From NCBI RefSeq assembly GCF_039541915.1, contig NZ_BAABHD010000068.1, positions 1 through 48,656 of the forward strand: 48,656 nucleotides of DNA, in the 5' to 3' direction. The stretch comes from Nibrella saemangeumensis. Its GTDB lineage: Bacteria; Bacteroidota; Bacteroidia; Cytophagales; Spirosomataceae. Of this stretch, positions 8,508-16,938 are shown in pieces (position 1 is the stretch's first letter; each line of letters begins with the position of its first letter). A program made the position numbers and the translations under genes. The notes under the pieces were generated by a model, which saw nothing but the letters and a program-made list of their open reading frames with translations, was not told where the DNA came from and did no database searches.

Positions 8508-10772
8508 TTATTTCCACAGCACCACCTTCTGCAGCCGGGCCGGGTGACCATCGCCGGTTAAGCGGATAAAATAGATCCCGTCCGGCAGCGATCCCAGATC
8601 GAAAGTCGTCTGGGCCTCAGCCTGCACCGACTGACCCGGCAGAATGCGCTGCCCGCCGGCCGACAGCACTTCGGCTACGCCACCAAAAGGCGGCCGGATG
8701 TTGATATACCGCTCGGTCGGGTTGGGGTATGCCCAGGGGTGGATGATGTCTTCTTCGGAAATACCGAACACCGGTATTATGCCGGTAATAACCGCCTTCT
8801 CGGTGGTGTTTTTGATGTAACGAAGTCCGCCGGTCATCGTACCCATAACAACATCGGGCAGTTGATCGCCGTCCAGGTCAGCCGCCGTGCTAATAAGCCC
8901 ACCACCCGGCATGGGTATGCCTCCCACGCCCTCCAGCGGGGTTAAAGCCTGGGTGGGGCTGTCGGGCCAGCGGTATAGCTGCACCTTTCCGTCGCGGGTG
9001 GTAGTCAGCAGTTCCGGTTTCTGGTCGGCGTTGAAGTCGGCTATAACAAGCGATGGGCTACGGGCCAGCAAATTTAACTTTATACCCCCAAACTCGGTTG
9101 TCTGCACCTGAAAGGCCGGCGTAGTGGGCGTTCCGGTATTCCGGTGGTATTCGATATTACCAGAGGCCTTGCCCAGTAGCATATCCGGTTTACCATCCTT
9201 ATCTACATCGTAGAACACAGGCAGATCGCCCGGTGAGAAGCGGTCCGGTACAGGCAGCAATTTAGCGTCGGCCAGGGTGTACTGGGCAGCCGCCCCACGC
9301 GGAGCCTTGTTGTAAAGCACCCGGATCTCCGCCCCTTTAAACGTCGTTGCCGTAATAACCAGATCCAGGGAGCCGTTCCCATCGACATCGGCAAGCGCCG
9401 GTACAATATCGGTCAGTTGCAACGTCTCCGACAGGCGCAGGTAGTCGCTGGTGATCAGTTCAAACACCGGACTGCCCGAGGTACCTTTGTTTTCGAAATA
9501 CCAGATACTGCCCCGGTACCCTTTATCCCCCCGGATACCGCCGTTCCCCACCAGCAGGTCCATGTCCCCATCGCCGTCGAGGTCAGCCAGCGTCGGGGCC
9601 GCATTCTCACCCAAGTCGATCATATCTGATTGGAGAAAGTTCTTCTGTACAAGCTGAAAGTCCGGTTTTTCCGTGGTGCCGACATTTTTGAAAAACCAGT
9701 TCGACGCCCGGAAATCCATCAGCGTTCCCTCATTATTATAAGTGTTCGGAGACGCCACCAAGTCCTTGATGCCATCGCCGTCCATATCCTCAAAATAAGT
9801 AGCCGGAAAGATTTTGAACTCGATCGCATCCTGAGCCGGAAATTTGGCGTCGAAACTGACAAAGTTGGCTTTCTCGTTGTTCGTACCGGCATTACGCAGC
9901 CGGGCCACGTTGGTACACGACACATGGCCGAACAGCAGGTCTTTTTTGCCGTCGCCGTCGGTATCCATCACCGTAATGGTGTTACCGGCATGCAACACCT
10001 TGGCCCGCGGATTGGCCTTGGCCGTAGCGGCCAGCCGTCCACCCGATACGCTGCAATCAACCCCAAACGTAAAGTCATTGCAATGTTCTTTAATGAAATT
10101 ACCCCAGCACTGGCCTGTACGCTTAAAGTCCAGACCCGGCGTGGTACTGGCCGCATTCTGCCGGTCCTTACTGAGGTTCTGAAAGTAGACGGCGTAATTG
10201 CCGGTTATATCAAAGGCGATGATGTCAATGTCACCGTCATCGTCAAAATCCACAATCGCTGGTACATCGGTCGACGCAACGTACAGGTTTAGCTTTGAGG
10301 AGGACAGTCCTTCGTGCAGCAGCGGATCGGCTACCACCTGCCAGCTCACCCGTTCGCTGGTCGATACGTTCTTCAGTACCTTTACGCCCTGCGGCACATG
10401 GGTAAACAGATCTTTACGGCCATCGCCATCATAATCAACCAGTATCATCCAGTTCTGCACCGACGGAAACTGCGCTTCGTAGTCGGGGGCGTACTGCCAG
10501 GACAGACCGTCGGACAGAAAGGTGCTGATCTTGTTGCTGGTCCGGTCAAAGACCACCAGGTCCTCGCGGCCATCGTCGTTCAGGTGCATTTTGGTAAACT
10601 GAGCGGCATTCAGGCCACCCGCCCAGGCATTGGGCAGCGACTGACCGTTCATGGAGACGGGCACCTGCTGATTATATTGGAAGGTAAAGGGGGAAGCAGT
10701 CTGGGCAACGCCGAGAAACGGTAGCAAACAAAAGGAAGCCACAAAGAGCCCCACGGCAGTCCAATTTTTCAT
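8508..10772 (-). CDS. FG-GAP/VCBS-repeat protein with T9SS C-terminal sorting domain
   Basis: The 754-residue product opens with a signal peptide (about residues 1-23, ending GVAQ). The body is a series of FG-GAP/VCBS-type repeats with calcium-binding-like acidic loops: DYDGDGRKDLF, DFDDDGDIDII, DTDGDGKKDLL, DMDGDGIKDLV, DLDGDGDMDLL, DVDGNGSLDLV, DVDKDGKPDML and DLDGDQLPDVV. This architecture folds as a beta-propeller. The last ~75 residues (from HPWAYPNPTERYINIR to LPDGIYFIRL...KVVLWK) form a type A T9SS sorting domain. The protein is therefore expected to cross the outer membrane and sit on the surface or be released. Its ligand is not evident. It is divergent from murF. Confidence 0.9.
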   Translation of the reverse strand: MKNWTAVGLFVASFCLLPFLGVAQTASPFTFQYNQQVPVSMNGQSLPNAWAGGLNAAQFTKMHLNDDGREDLVVFDRTSNKISTFLSDGLSWQYAPDYEAQFPSVQNWMILVDYDGDGRKDLFTHVPQGVKVLKNVSTSERVSWQVVADPLLHEGLSSSKLNLYVASTDVPAIVDFDDDGDIDIIAFDITGNYAVYFQNLSKDRQNAASTTPGLDFKRTGQCWGNFIKEHCNDFTFGVDCSVSGGRLAATAKANPRAKVLHAGNTITVMDTDGDGKKDLLFGHVSCTNVARLRNAGTNNEKANFVSFDAKFPAQDAIEFKIFPATYFEDMDGDGIKDLVASPNTYNNEGTLMDFRASNWFFKNVGTTEKPDFQLVQKNFLQSDMIDLGENAAPTLADLDGDGDMDLLVGNGGIRGDKGYRGSIWYFENKGTSGSPVFELITSDYLRLSETLQLTDIVPALADVDGNGSLDLVITATTFKGAEIRVLYNKAPRGAAAQYTLADAKLLPVPDRFSPGDLPVFYDVDKDGKPDMLLGKASGNIEYHRNTGTPTTPAFQVQTTEFGGIKLNLLARSPSLVIADFNADQKPELLTTTRDGKVQLYRWPDSPTQALTPLEGVGGIPMPGGGLISTAADLDGDQLPDVVMGTMTGGLRYIKNTTEKAVITGIIPVFGISEEDIIHPWAYPNPTERYINIRPPFGGVAEVLSAGGQRILPGQSVQAEAQTTFDLGSLPDGIYFIRLTGDGHPARLQKVVLWK

Positions 10773-10867
10773 GTAATTTTGGGACTTATGATGCCGGGCA
10801 TGCCCGGTTATGGATAAGCGAAACTTATATTCTAACGTAGAAGGCCCTTTGTTTGGTCTGTTTGTGC
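10773..10867 (+). promoter_or_regulatory. Divergent promoter region before murF, with a TAATTTTG element and a 14-base palindrome
   Basis: TAATTTTG at 10774-10781 fits the Bacteroidota -7 consensus TAnnTTTG and would start a transcript about 80 bases before murF. CCGGGCATGCCCGG at 10794-10807 is a perfect palindrome inside that leader. No good -33 element is seen, so the promoter call is tentative. Confidence 0.4.
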
Positions 10868-12163
10868 ATGATTTCTCTGTCTCATCTTTACGATAAATTC
10901 CTGGAATGCACCGGCGTTTCGACCGATACGCGGAAGATTACGCCGGATTGTTTGTTCGTTGCGTTGAAAGGTCCGGCCTTCAACGGCAACCAGTTTGCCC
11001 AGGAAGCGCTGGAAAAAGGAGCCCGCTACGCCATTGTTGATGATCCGGCAGTTGCGGAAAGGGATTCGCGTCTGCTGCTGGTCGACGATGGCTTGACGGC
11101 GCTGCAAGCGCTGGCCCGCTACCACCGCCGGACGCTCACCATTCCCATTGTCGCCCTGACCGGCTCCAACGGTAAAACCACCACGAAAGAGCTCATTGCC
11201 GATGTCTTGTCGAAGAAGTACAGAACCTACGCCACCCCCGGCAATTTCAACAACCACATCGGCGTACCCCTAACCCTGCTGGCCATTAACGACAGCTACG
11301 AAATGGCCGTAGTAGAAATGGGGGCCAACCACCAGCGGGAAATTGCCCTGCTCAGCTCCATTGCGGAACCCACCCATGGAATGATTACCAACATTGGCAA
11401 AGCGCACCTGGAAGGCTTCGGCGGGGTCGAAGGCGTGCGCAAAGGCAAAGGCGAACTGTTCGACTGGCTGGCGCAATCGGGCGGTACCGTTTTTATAAAC
11501 GGCAGCAATGCCACGCTCCAGGCCATGGCGCAGGAGCGACAGTTTAACGAGTTGGTGGCGTATCTGACCCCCGACGGTGCCTATGATGCCACGCTGGTAC
11601 AGGATACGCCTGTGGTGGTATACCGGGATGCCGAAGGCCGGGAGGTAACTACCCACCTGCCAGGGCGGTATAATTTCGAAAACATGGCGGCTGCCCTCTG
11701 CATCGGGCAATATTTTGGGGTGCCGCCCGAAGAAGCCAACCGCGCCGTCGCCGACTACAACCCGACCAACAACCGATCACAAGTAGTGGCTAAAGGCTCC
11801 AACACCATCCTGCTGGATGCGTATAACGCGAATCCGTCGTCTATGGCAGCCGCCGTGCAGCAGTTCATGAATTTGTCCGCGCAGAAGAAAGTGGTCATTC
11901 TGGGCGATATGTACGAACTGGGTCCGGAGAGCGAAGTGGAGCATGCTGCGCTGGGCGAACTGGTGGCGACGGGTAACTTCGATGTCGTTATTCTGGCTGG
12001 TAAGGACATGAAATATGCCCTGGCCGCGCTGCCGAAAGCATATTACTTCCCCGATAAGTTTTCGTTACACAACTGGCTGCTCGACCACCCATTTGAGCAC
12101 ACCCATATTCTGGTGAAAGGCTCACGGGGCATTGGGCTGGAGTCGGTGGTGCCGTTTATTTGA
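10868..12163 (+). CDS. murF: UDP-N-acetylmuramoyl-tripeptide--D-alanyl-D-alanine ligase
   Basis: MurF adds the D-Ala-D-Ala dipeptide to the UDP-MurNAc-tripeptide in the cytoplasm, the last cytoplasmic step of the peptidoglycan precursor. The 431-residue product has the Mur-ligase order: an N-terminal substrate domain (STDTRKITPDCLFVALKG), a central ATP-binding domain with P-loop GSNGKTTTK (99-107, K103), the VVEMGANHQREI and TNIGKAHLEGFGG motifs, then a C-terminal domain with LLDAYNANPSSM and LGDMYELG. An upstream TTG at 10853 is in frame, but ATG 10868 gives the usual MurF N-terminus. The gene is apart from any mur/fts cluster. Confidence 0.96.
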   Translation: MISLSHLYDKFLECTGVSTDTRKITPDCLFVALKGPAFNGNQFAQEALEKGARYAIVDDPAVAERDSRLLLVDDGLTALQALARYHRRTLTIPIVALTGSNGKTTTKELIADVLSKKYRTYATPGNFNNHIGVPLTLLAINDSYEMAVVEMGANHQREIALLSSIAEPTHGMITNIGKAHLEGFGGVEGVRKGKGELFDWLAQSGGTVFINGSNATLQAMAQERQFNELVAYLTPDGAYDATLVQDTPVVVYRDAEGREVTTHLPGRYNFENMAAALCIGQYFGVPPEEANRAVADYNPTNNRSQVVAKGSNTILLDAYNANPSSMAAAVQQFMNLSAQKKVVILGDMYELGPESEVEHAALGELVATGNFDVVILAGKDMKYALAALPKAYYFPDKFSLHNWLLDHPFEHTHILVKGSRGIGLESVVPFI

Positions 12164-12164
12164 T

Positions 12165-12270
12165 AATGATTGAAGGATAGAGTGATTGAATGGGTAGCTT
12201 CGCCGTTTAACCCTCTATTTTTCTCTCATTCTACACTTTATGTAATCAATCATTCAACCATTCAATCATT
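12165..12270. repeat. Intergenic inverted repeat of ATTGAATG/CATTCAAT words
   Basis: Left words AATGATTGAA (12165-12174) and GTGATTGAATGG (12182-12193) face right words CAATCATTCAACCATTCAATCATT (12247-12270, given in shorter pieces: CAATCATTCAACC then ATTCAATCATT). The outermost 10 bases are exact reverse complements. The array starts at the murF stop and ends 14 bases before the SGNH hydrolase start, so it may be a transcript-end hairpin or a degenerate repeat family. Confidence 0.6.
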
Positions 12271-12284
12271 CTTTCCCCGTACCT

Positions 12285-12941
12285 GTGTTACGTTTCATAT
12301 TGCGCCTTGCCGTTGTTGCGGTTTTACCTGTTGTAGGTTATTGCCAGGTGGTACCGCCGTTTCAGGCGGAGATATTGGCGTTTGAAGCCAAAGATCTGGT
12401 TAGCCCTCCGCCCAAAAACGCCATTCTGTTTACCGGTAGCTCGTCGATCCGGCTGTGGGATAACCTGCAGGAGTCGTTTCCGGATAAGGTCGTGCTGAAC
12501 CGCGGCTTCGGCGGTTCCAGCTTGCCTGATGTTATCCGCTACGCCGACCGGATTATAATTCCGTACCGTCCGAAACAGATCGTGCTGTACGCGGGAGAGA
12601 ATGATGTTGCCTCCGGCAAAGTATCGGCTCAGGAGGCCTGTGACCGGTTTGTGACGTTATTCCGGAAGATTCGAAAAGATCTGCCGAAAACGCCGATCGT
12701 CTTTATTTCAATGAAACCCAGCCCGTCGCGCCGGCAGTACTTTCCGGTCATTCTGGAAGCGAACCGCCTGATAAAGGATTTTCTGGCCAAACAGCGCCGT
12801 ACCACCTATGTGGATGTGTATACACCGATGCTCAATAGTAACGGGCAACCTAAGGGTAAATTATTCAAAGCAGACAGCCTCCATATGAACCCAAAAGGAT
12901 ACGTCATCTGGGCGGAGAAGCTGCGACCGGTGCTGAAGTAA
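12285..12941 (+). CDS. Exported SGNH/GDSL-family hydrolase
   Basis: The 218-residue product begins at GTG 12285, the only start that retains the hydrophobic signal peptide (LRFILRLAVVAVLPVVGYCQ). SGNH blocks are visible: block I FTGSSSIRLW (catalytic Ser about S53), block II RGFGGSSLPDV (oxyanion Gly), block III YAGENDVASG (oxyanion Asn), block V DSLHMNPKGY (D197, H200). These enzymes are esterases, lipases or carbohydrate acetyl-esterases acting outside the cytoplasm; the acyl substrate is unknown. It follows murF with a repeat-filled gap, so co-transcription is uncertain. Confidence 0.85.
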   Translation: MLRFILRLAVVAVLPVVGYCQVVPPFQAEILAFEAKDLVSPPPKNAILFTGSSSIRLWDNLQESFPDKVVLNRGFGGSSLPDVIRYADRIIIPYRPKQIVLYAGENDVASGKVSAQEACDRFVTLFRKIRKDLPKTPIVFISMKPSPSRRQYFPVILEANRLIKDFLAKQRRTTYVDVYTPMLNSNGQPKGKLFKADSLHMNPKGYVIWAEKLRPVLK

Positions 12942-13025
12942 TCCGCTGCCTACCAACGGTCTGACCGCTTGCTAAGCTATTTGCTTCCTGGCTCATCCCG
13001 GTTAGGCATTCTGACCTGCGTTCGC

Positions 13026-13033
13026 TAATTTTG
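13026..13033 (+). promoter_or_regulatory. Candidate -7 element for ahcY (TAATTTTG)
   Basis: TAATTTTG matches the Bacteroidota housekeeping -7 consensus TAnnTTTG. It lies 68 bases before the ahcY start. The -33 position holds only a weak TTAG (13002-13005, 20-base spacer). Confidence 0.45.
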
Positions 13034-13100
13034 TACTTTCTATAGAATTCATCTGCGCCGGTGTTAATTCGGCTTACAGAACTTCGAAACTTCGTCTATT

Positions 13101-14417
13101 ATGTCAACGCAAACGTCTGCTTACGTTCCCTACAAAGTAAAAGATATTGCCCTCGCCGACTGGGGCCGCAAAGAAATCCGGCTGGCCGAAGCCGAGATGC
13201 CTGGCCTGATGGCTCTCCGCCGGGAGTTTGGCCCCTCAAAGCCCCTACAGGGTGCCCGCATCGCTGGTTGTCTGCACATGACCATCCAGACCGCCGTGCT
13301 GATTGAAACGCTGGCTGAACTGGGTGCCGATGTTACCTGGTCGTCCTGCAACATCTTCTCGACGCAGGACCACGCGGCTGCCGCTATCGCTGCCGCTGGT
13401 ATCCCGGTGTATGCCTGGAAAGGGATGACCGAAGAAGAATTTAACTGGTGTATCGAGCAGACGCTGTTTTTCGGCGAAGATCGCCAGCCGCTGAATATGA
13501 TCCTGGACGATGGTGGCGATCTCACCAATATGGTGTTCGACAACTATCCGGAATTAATCTCAGGCATCAAGGGCTTGTCGGAAGAAACCACTACGGGCGT
13601 TCACCGGCTGTACGAGCGGATGAAGAACGGTACACTCCACCTGCCGGCCATCAACGTGAATGATTCTGTTACGAAGTCGAAGTTTGATAACAAATACGGC
13701 TGCCGCGAGTCGCTGGTCGACGCCATCCGTCGGGCAACCGACCTGATGCTGGCCGGTAAAGTAGCGGTGGTCGCTGGCTACGGCGACGTAGGTAAAGGCT
13801 CAGCCGAATCACTGCGTGGTGCCGGTTGCCGGGTATTAGTCACCGAAATCGACCCGATCTGCGCCCTGCAGGCCGCTATGGATGGATACGAAGTGGTCAC
13901 GATGGATGAGGCTGCCGAGCGCGCCAACATTTTCGTTACCGCTACGGGTAACGTTCGTATTATCACCGACCGGCACTTCCGCAAGATGCGTGACAAAGCC
14001 GTGGTCTGCAACATCGGTCACTTCGACAACGAAATCGACATGGCCTGGCTGAATACCAACTACGGCCATAGCAAGAGCAGCATCAAGCCGCAGGTCGATA
14101 TGTACGAAATTGACGGCAAAGAAATCATCGTCCTGGCCGAAGGTCGTCTGGTCAACCTGGGCTGCGCCATGGGTCACCCGTCGTTTGTGATGTCCTGCTC
14201 ATTCTCGAACCAGACCCTGGCTCAGCTTGAGTTGTGGAACAACCCCGGCAAGTACGAAAACAAAGTATATGTGCTGCCCAAGCAGCTCGACGAAAAAGTT
14301 GCCGCTTTGCACCTGGCGCACGTCGGTGCCAAACTTGACACCATGGACGAAGAGCAGGCTGCCTACATCGGCGTCACCAAAGAAGGTCCGTTCAAGTCGG
14401 AGTGGTACCGGTATTAA
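13101..14417 (+). CDS. ahcY: Adenosylhomocysteinase
   Basis: AhcY hydrolyses S-adenosylhomocysteine to adenosine and homocysteine in the cytoplasm, relieving product inhibition of methyltransferases. The 438-residue product matches the family throughout: substrate-domain motifs CLHMTIQTAVLIETL and SSCNIFSTQDHAAAAIA, the DDGGDL motif, NVNDSVTKSKFDNKYGCRES, the NAD-binding GYGDVGKGSAESLRGAG, and the C-terminal DEKVAALHL...YRY tail. It lacks the 40-residue insertion of some bacterial forms. It is flanked by a candidate TAATTTTG promoter and a hairpin terminator, so it is probably monocistronic. I looked for a SAH-type riboswitch in its leader and saw none. Confidence 0.97.
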   Translation: MSTQTSAYVPYKVKDIALADWGRKEIRLAEAEMPGLMALRREFGPSKPLQGARIAGCLHMTIQTAVLIETLAELGADVTWSSCNIFSTQDHAAAAIAAAGIPVYAWKGMTEEEFNWCIEQTLFFGEDRQPLNMILDDGGDLTNMVFDNYPELISGIKGLSEETTTGVHRLYERMKNGTLHLPAINVNDSVTKSKFDNKYGCRESLVDAIRRATDLMLAGKVAVVAGYGDVGKGSAESLRGAGCRVLVTEIDPICALQAAMDGYEVVTMDEAAERANIFVTATGNVRIITDRHFRKMRDKAVVCNIGHFDNEIDMAWLNTNYGHSKSSIKPQVDMYEIDGKEIIVLAEGRLVNLGCAMGHPSFVMSCSFSNQTLAQLELWNNPGKYENKVYVLPKQLDEKVAALHLAHVGAKLDTMDEEQAAYIGVTKEGPFKSEWYRY

Positions 14418-14438
14418 GGAGTGAAGAGTTATGAGAGG

Positions 14439-14474
14439 GAAGCGCGGTTCAGAAATGGGCCGTGCTTCTTTTTT
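14439..14474 (+). terminator. Rho-independent terminator after ahcY
   Basis: GAAGCGCGG (14439-14447) pairs with CCGTGCTTC (14460-14468) with one G-T pair, followed by six T (14469-14474). It begins 22 bases after the ahcY stop. Confidence 0.8.
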
Positions 14475-14524
14475 GTGTAAATTGTTACCCAGAAGAGTCC
14501 TTTACGTCAATACCAAAACGATCT

Positions 14525-15100
14525 ATGCGCTTCCCTATCAACTTACCTGCCCAGGATGGTCGCTTTACCGAGGATGAGTTGTTTGAGTTCTGCCGGGCCA
14601 ATCCTGATTTGCATATTGAACGCGACGAAAACGGACAAATCTTTTTCAAAGTGCCTACCGGAACTCAAACAAGCTTTAGAAATACCGATCTCATCATTGA
14701 AGTTGGTATTTGGAATCGGAAAACAAAACTCGGCCGGGTTTCTGATTCAAATGGCGGTTATACATTACCAGATGGCTCCATGCGTGCCCCGGACGTCGCC
14801 TGGGTTAGCCATGAAAGGTTGGCGAATGTCACTGAAGAGGATCTGAAAAAATTCGCACACGTATGCCCTGATTTTGTCATTGAGCTGGTCTCCGAGTCTG
14901 ACGAGTTACGGGAGATTCAGGATAAAATGGTCAAATGGATGAACAACGGCGTCCGCCTTGGCTGGTTGGTCAATCCCTTTCTGCAACAAACTACCATTTA
15001 CCGACCGGATCAGGAGCCAGAGATCAAATCTTTCAGTCAGCAATTAGGTGGAGAAGAGGTAATGCCAGGGTTCGAGTTAACGATTAGCGATTTGCTGTAG
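14525..15100 (+). CDS. Uma2-family (DUF820) putative endonuclease
   Basis: From ATG 14525 the product is 191 residues. A GTG at 14462 is in frame, but it would start inside the terminator hairpin of ahcY and add an unusual 21-residue extension. The fold is the PD-(D/E)XK-like Uma2/DUF820 type: RAPDVAWV (D90), PDFVIELVSESD (E120) and a following basic helix (DKMVKWMNNGVRLGWLVNP) that supplies the lysine. Members are common in cyanobacteria and Bacteroidota and are often scattered singly; the biological role is unresolved and no mobile element adjoins it here. Nuclease activity is inferred from the fold only. Confidence 0.85.
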   Translation: MRFPINLPAQDGRFTEDELFEFCRANPDLHIERDENGQIFFKVPTGTQTSFRNTDLIIEVGIWNRKTKLGRVSDSNGGYTLPDGSMRAPDVAWVSHERLANVTEEDLKKFAHVCPDFVIELVSESDELREIQDKMVKWMNNGVRLGWLVNPFLQQTTIYRPDQEPEIKSFSQQLGGEEVMPGFELTISDLL

Positions 15101-15102
15101 TT

Positions 15103-15129
15103 GTAGCCCGGAATTACATTCCGGGCTAC
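15103..15129. terminator. Bidirectional hairpin terminator between the Uma2 and SDR genes
   Basis: GTAGCCCGGAAT (15103-15114) and ATTCCGGGCTAC (15118-15129) are perfect 12-base arms with a 3-base loop. The hairpin lies between two convergent stops and can serve both genes, though neither side has a strong T-run. Confidence 0.7.
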
Positions 15130-15136
15130 CTCAACC

Positions 15137-15979
15137 TCAAAACGTAAACGCCGGAATCAGCCGTCCATCAACATCAGTGAAGCCGTACAGAGCAGCCAAA
15201 TCGCCGGTAGCGAGGGACTGACCGCTTTTATCCAGAAGGTGTGGGTCCTGGGCCAGCGCGACGACCGCCCGGCCCACATACCGGGGAGAATGGGTTTCGG
15301 TTAACTTGTCCGCGTGGCCAGTTTTGGTGAGTACCCGCTCGACACGCTCAGTGCGGGTGTGACCGGGATAAAGAGCCACCGCCGTAACGCCATGCGGGTG
15401 TAGCTCCTGCGCCATGGCAAAAGCCAGCCGGTCGTCGGCGGTCTTGCAGGTGTCGTACATGACATTGCCAAGGTATTTGCCGGTTACGCCAATGGAGATG
15501 TTGATGATAAGGCCGCTCTGCTGCGCAATCATCAGAGGAGCCGCGTAGTAGCTGGCGGTAAAATGAGCCCGCAGCCCCGCCCGGAACATGGTTTCCCAAA
15601 CGTCCAGATCCTGCTCCCAGAATGGCTTGCTGAAGATCTTACCCTCGTGTCCTTCGTAGCCGCCCCAGACGTTGTTGACCAGAATATCCAGCCTTCCAAA
15701 CTCCTCCTGAATACGGGCAAAAAGCCGCTTCACCTCCTCATCACTGGTATGGTCGCACGGGATGGCGATACCCTTACCCCCCGATGCCGTAACCAGGTCG
15801 GCGGTGTCTTCAATGGTGCCGGGCCGGTCGTCGTCTGGTTGACCGCTGCGGGTAGAGCGGCCCGTTACAATGACCGTTGCGCCGGCCAGTCCAAGTTCGT
15901 GGGCAATGCCTTTGCCTACACCCCGGCTGGCACCGGTAATCAGCGCTACTGTTCCGTTTACTAAGCTGTTTGTCAGCAT
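15137..15979 (-). CDS. Short-chain dehydrogenase/reductase (DHRS1-like)
   Basis: The 280-residue cytoplasmic NAD(P)-dependent oxidoreductase has the Rossmann motif TGASRGVG (15-22), the NNVWGG motif (102-107, replacing the usual NNAG), catalytic S162 in NISIG, and Y175-xxx-K179 in YDTCK. The NNVWGG form and C-terminal layout recall the DHRS1 subgroup. The open frame runs on to 16387, but that part overlaps the divergent AraC gene and carries no SDR features, so ATG 15979 is chosen. The substrate is unknown. It is divergent from an AraC regulator across 87 bases, suggesting control by it. Confidence 0.9.
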   Translation of the reverse strand: MLTNSLVNGTVALITGASRGVGKGIAHELGLAGATVIVTGRSTRSGQPDDDRPGTIEDTADLVTASGGKGIAIPCDHTSDEEVKRLFARIQEEFGRLDILVNNVWGGYEGHEGKIFSKPFWEQDLDVWETMFRAGLRAHFTASYYAAPLMIAQQSGLIINISIGVTGKYLGNVMYDTCKTADDRLAFAMAQELHPHGVTAVALYPGHTRTERVERVLTKTGHADKLTETHSPRYVGRAVVALAQDPHLLDKSGQSLATGDLAALYGFTDVDGRLIPAFTF

Positions 15980-16066
15980 ACCTTTACATTCGTGTAGTTT
16001 TGTTGAACAGCCACAAAGTACGGTAGCTACCCCGAGGAACTTTAGTAAATTTTCGACACAGGTACG

Positions 16067-16918
16067 ATGGAAGCAGGCATCACATACCAGCGCTACGCAC
16101 CCGCTCCGGAACTGGCATCGTATGTCAGCCATTACGCCTACTACGAAAACAGGGCCGATTGGGCGTGGGAATTTGCTCTGCCCGACGGTCTGCCCAGTCT
16201 GGTATTTATTCTGCACCAGCCGCACCACCTGCAACTTTTTACACCGGGGAAAGCAGCCATTGAGTGTCGGCAGGCGTACCTGACCGGTGCCTACAGCCAG
16301 GGCATCTATGTACCCCGGCAGGCGCAAACCCAACGGCTGTTTAGTATACGGTTCACAGCCGAAGGAATTTACCACCTGCTCCGGCAACCTGTAGCCGGCT
16401 TAAGGGGGCAACCTGCCTGGCCGGCAGAGTTGGTGTTGGGAGCGTGGCTACCGGCATTAACCGAGCAGGTACTAACGTCTTCGACAGTGGGGCAATTAAT
16501 CGGAGCCACAGAAACCTACCTGCGCCGGCAGTTGGCCCGTTACCCGGCTCAGGATCTGCGTTTTCAGGAAGCCGTTCAACGCATAGTGACCAGCAGAGGA
16601 CAGCAATCCATCGACAGCCTGGCCGTCCATCTCAAGGTCAGCTACAAATGGCTGGAACGGCGATTTCAAACCTATCTGGGACTATCACCCAAAGAATTTG
16701 CCCGACTGAACCGGTTCATCCATACCTACTTCAGCTTTCGCCGGCAGGGGTTACAGGATCTGCTCGGTCTGGCCGTGGAAAATGGTTTTTACGACCAGAC
16801 CCACTTCAACAAAGAATTCCGGTATTTTACCAATCAGACCCCTACTGGTTTATACCGGGCCGATGTGCAGGATCTGGCTCATTTATTCGCAACCGCATAC
16901 AGACCGGGCCACCCGTAG
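16067..16918 (+). CDS. AraC-family transcriptional regulator
   Basis: The 283-residue protein has an N-terminal cupin-like sensor domain of the DUF6597 type (YAPAPELASYVSHYAYYEN, LPDGLPSLVFIL) and a C-terminal AraC double helix-turn-helix (about 165-265). HTH1 is SIDSLAVHLKVSYKWLERRF with the YLGLSPKEFARLNRF linker, and HTH2 is DLLGLAVENGFYDQTHFNKE. This arrangement is common in Bacteroidota regulators placed beside oxidoreductase genes. Its divergent neighbour is the SDR gene, sharing an 87-base promoter gap (15980-16066), so local control is likely. It converges on the TIG/kelch gene with 20 bases between stops. Confidence 0.92.
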   Translation: MEAGITYQRYAPAPELASYVSHYAYYENRADWAWEFALPDGLPSLVFILHQPHHLQLFTPGKAAIECRQAYLTGAYSQGIYVPRQAQTQRLFSIRFTAEGIYHLLRQPVAGLRGQPAWPAELVLGAWLPALTEQVLTSSTVGQLIGATETYLRRQLARYPAQDLRFQEAVQRIVTSRGQQSIDSLAVHLKVSYKWLERRFQTYLGLSPKEFARLNRFIHTYFSFRRQGLQDLLGLAVENGFYDQTHFNKEFRYFTNQTPTGLYRADVQDLAHLFATAYRPGHP

Positions 16919-16938
16919 AGATTCCCCGGCGCTTGTTA

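Noticed and set aside
9630..10292. 220-codon open frame opposite the FG-GAP protein
   Set aside because: Antisense to a clear repeat protein; the regularity reflects the DGDG repeats on the other strand.
12942..13100. SAH or SAM riboswitch before ahcY
   Set aside because: The leader is short after the candidate promoter and shows none of the conserved cores I know.
14462..14524. GTG start extending the Uma2-family gene
   Set aside because: It begins inside the ahcY terminator and adds residues not typical of the family.
15980..16387. 136-codon N-terminal extension of the SDR frame
   Set aside because: Overlaps the divergent AraC gene, has no SDR features, and the normal SDR start is ATG 15979.
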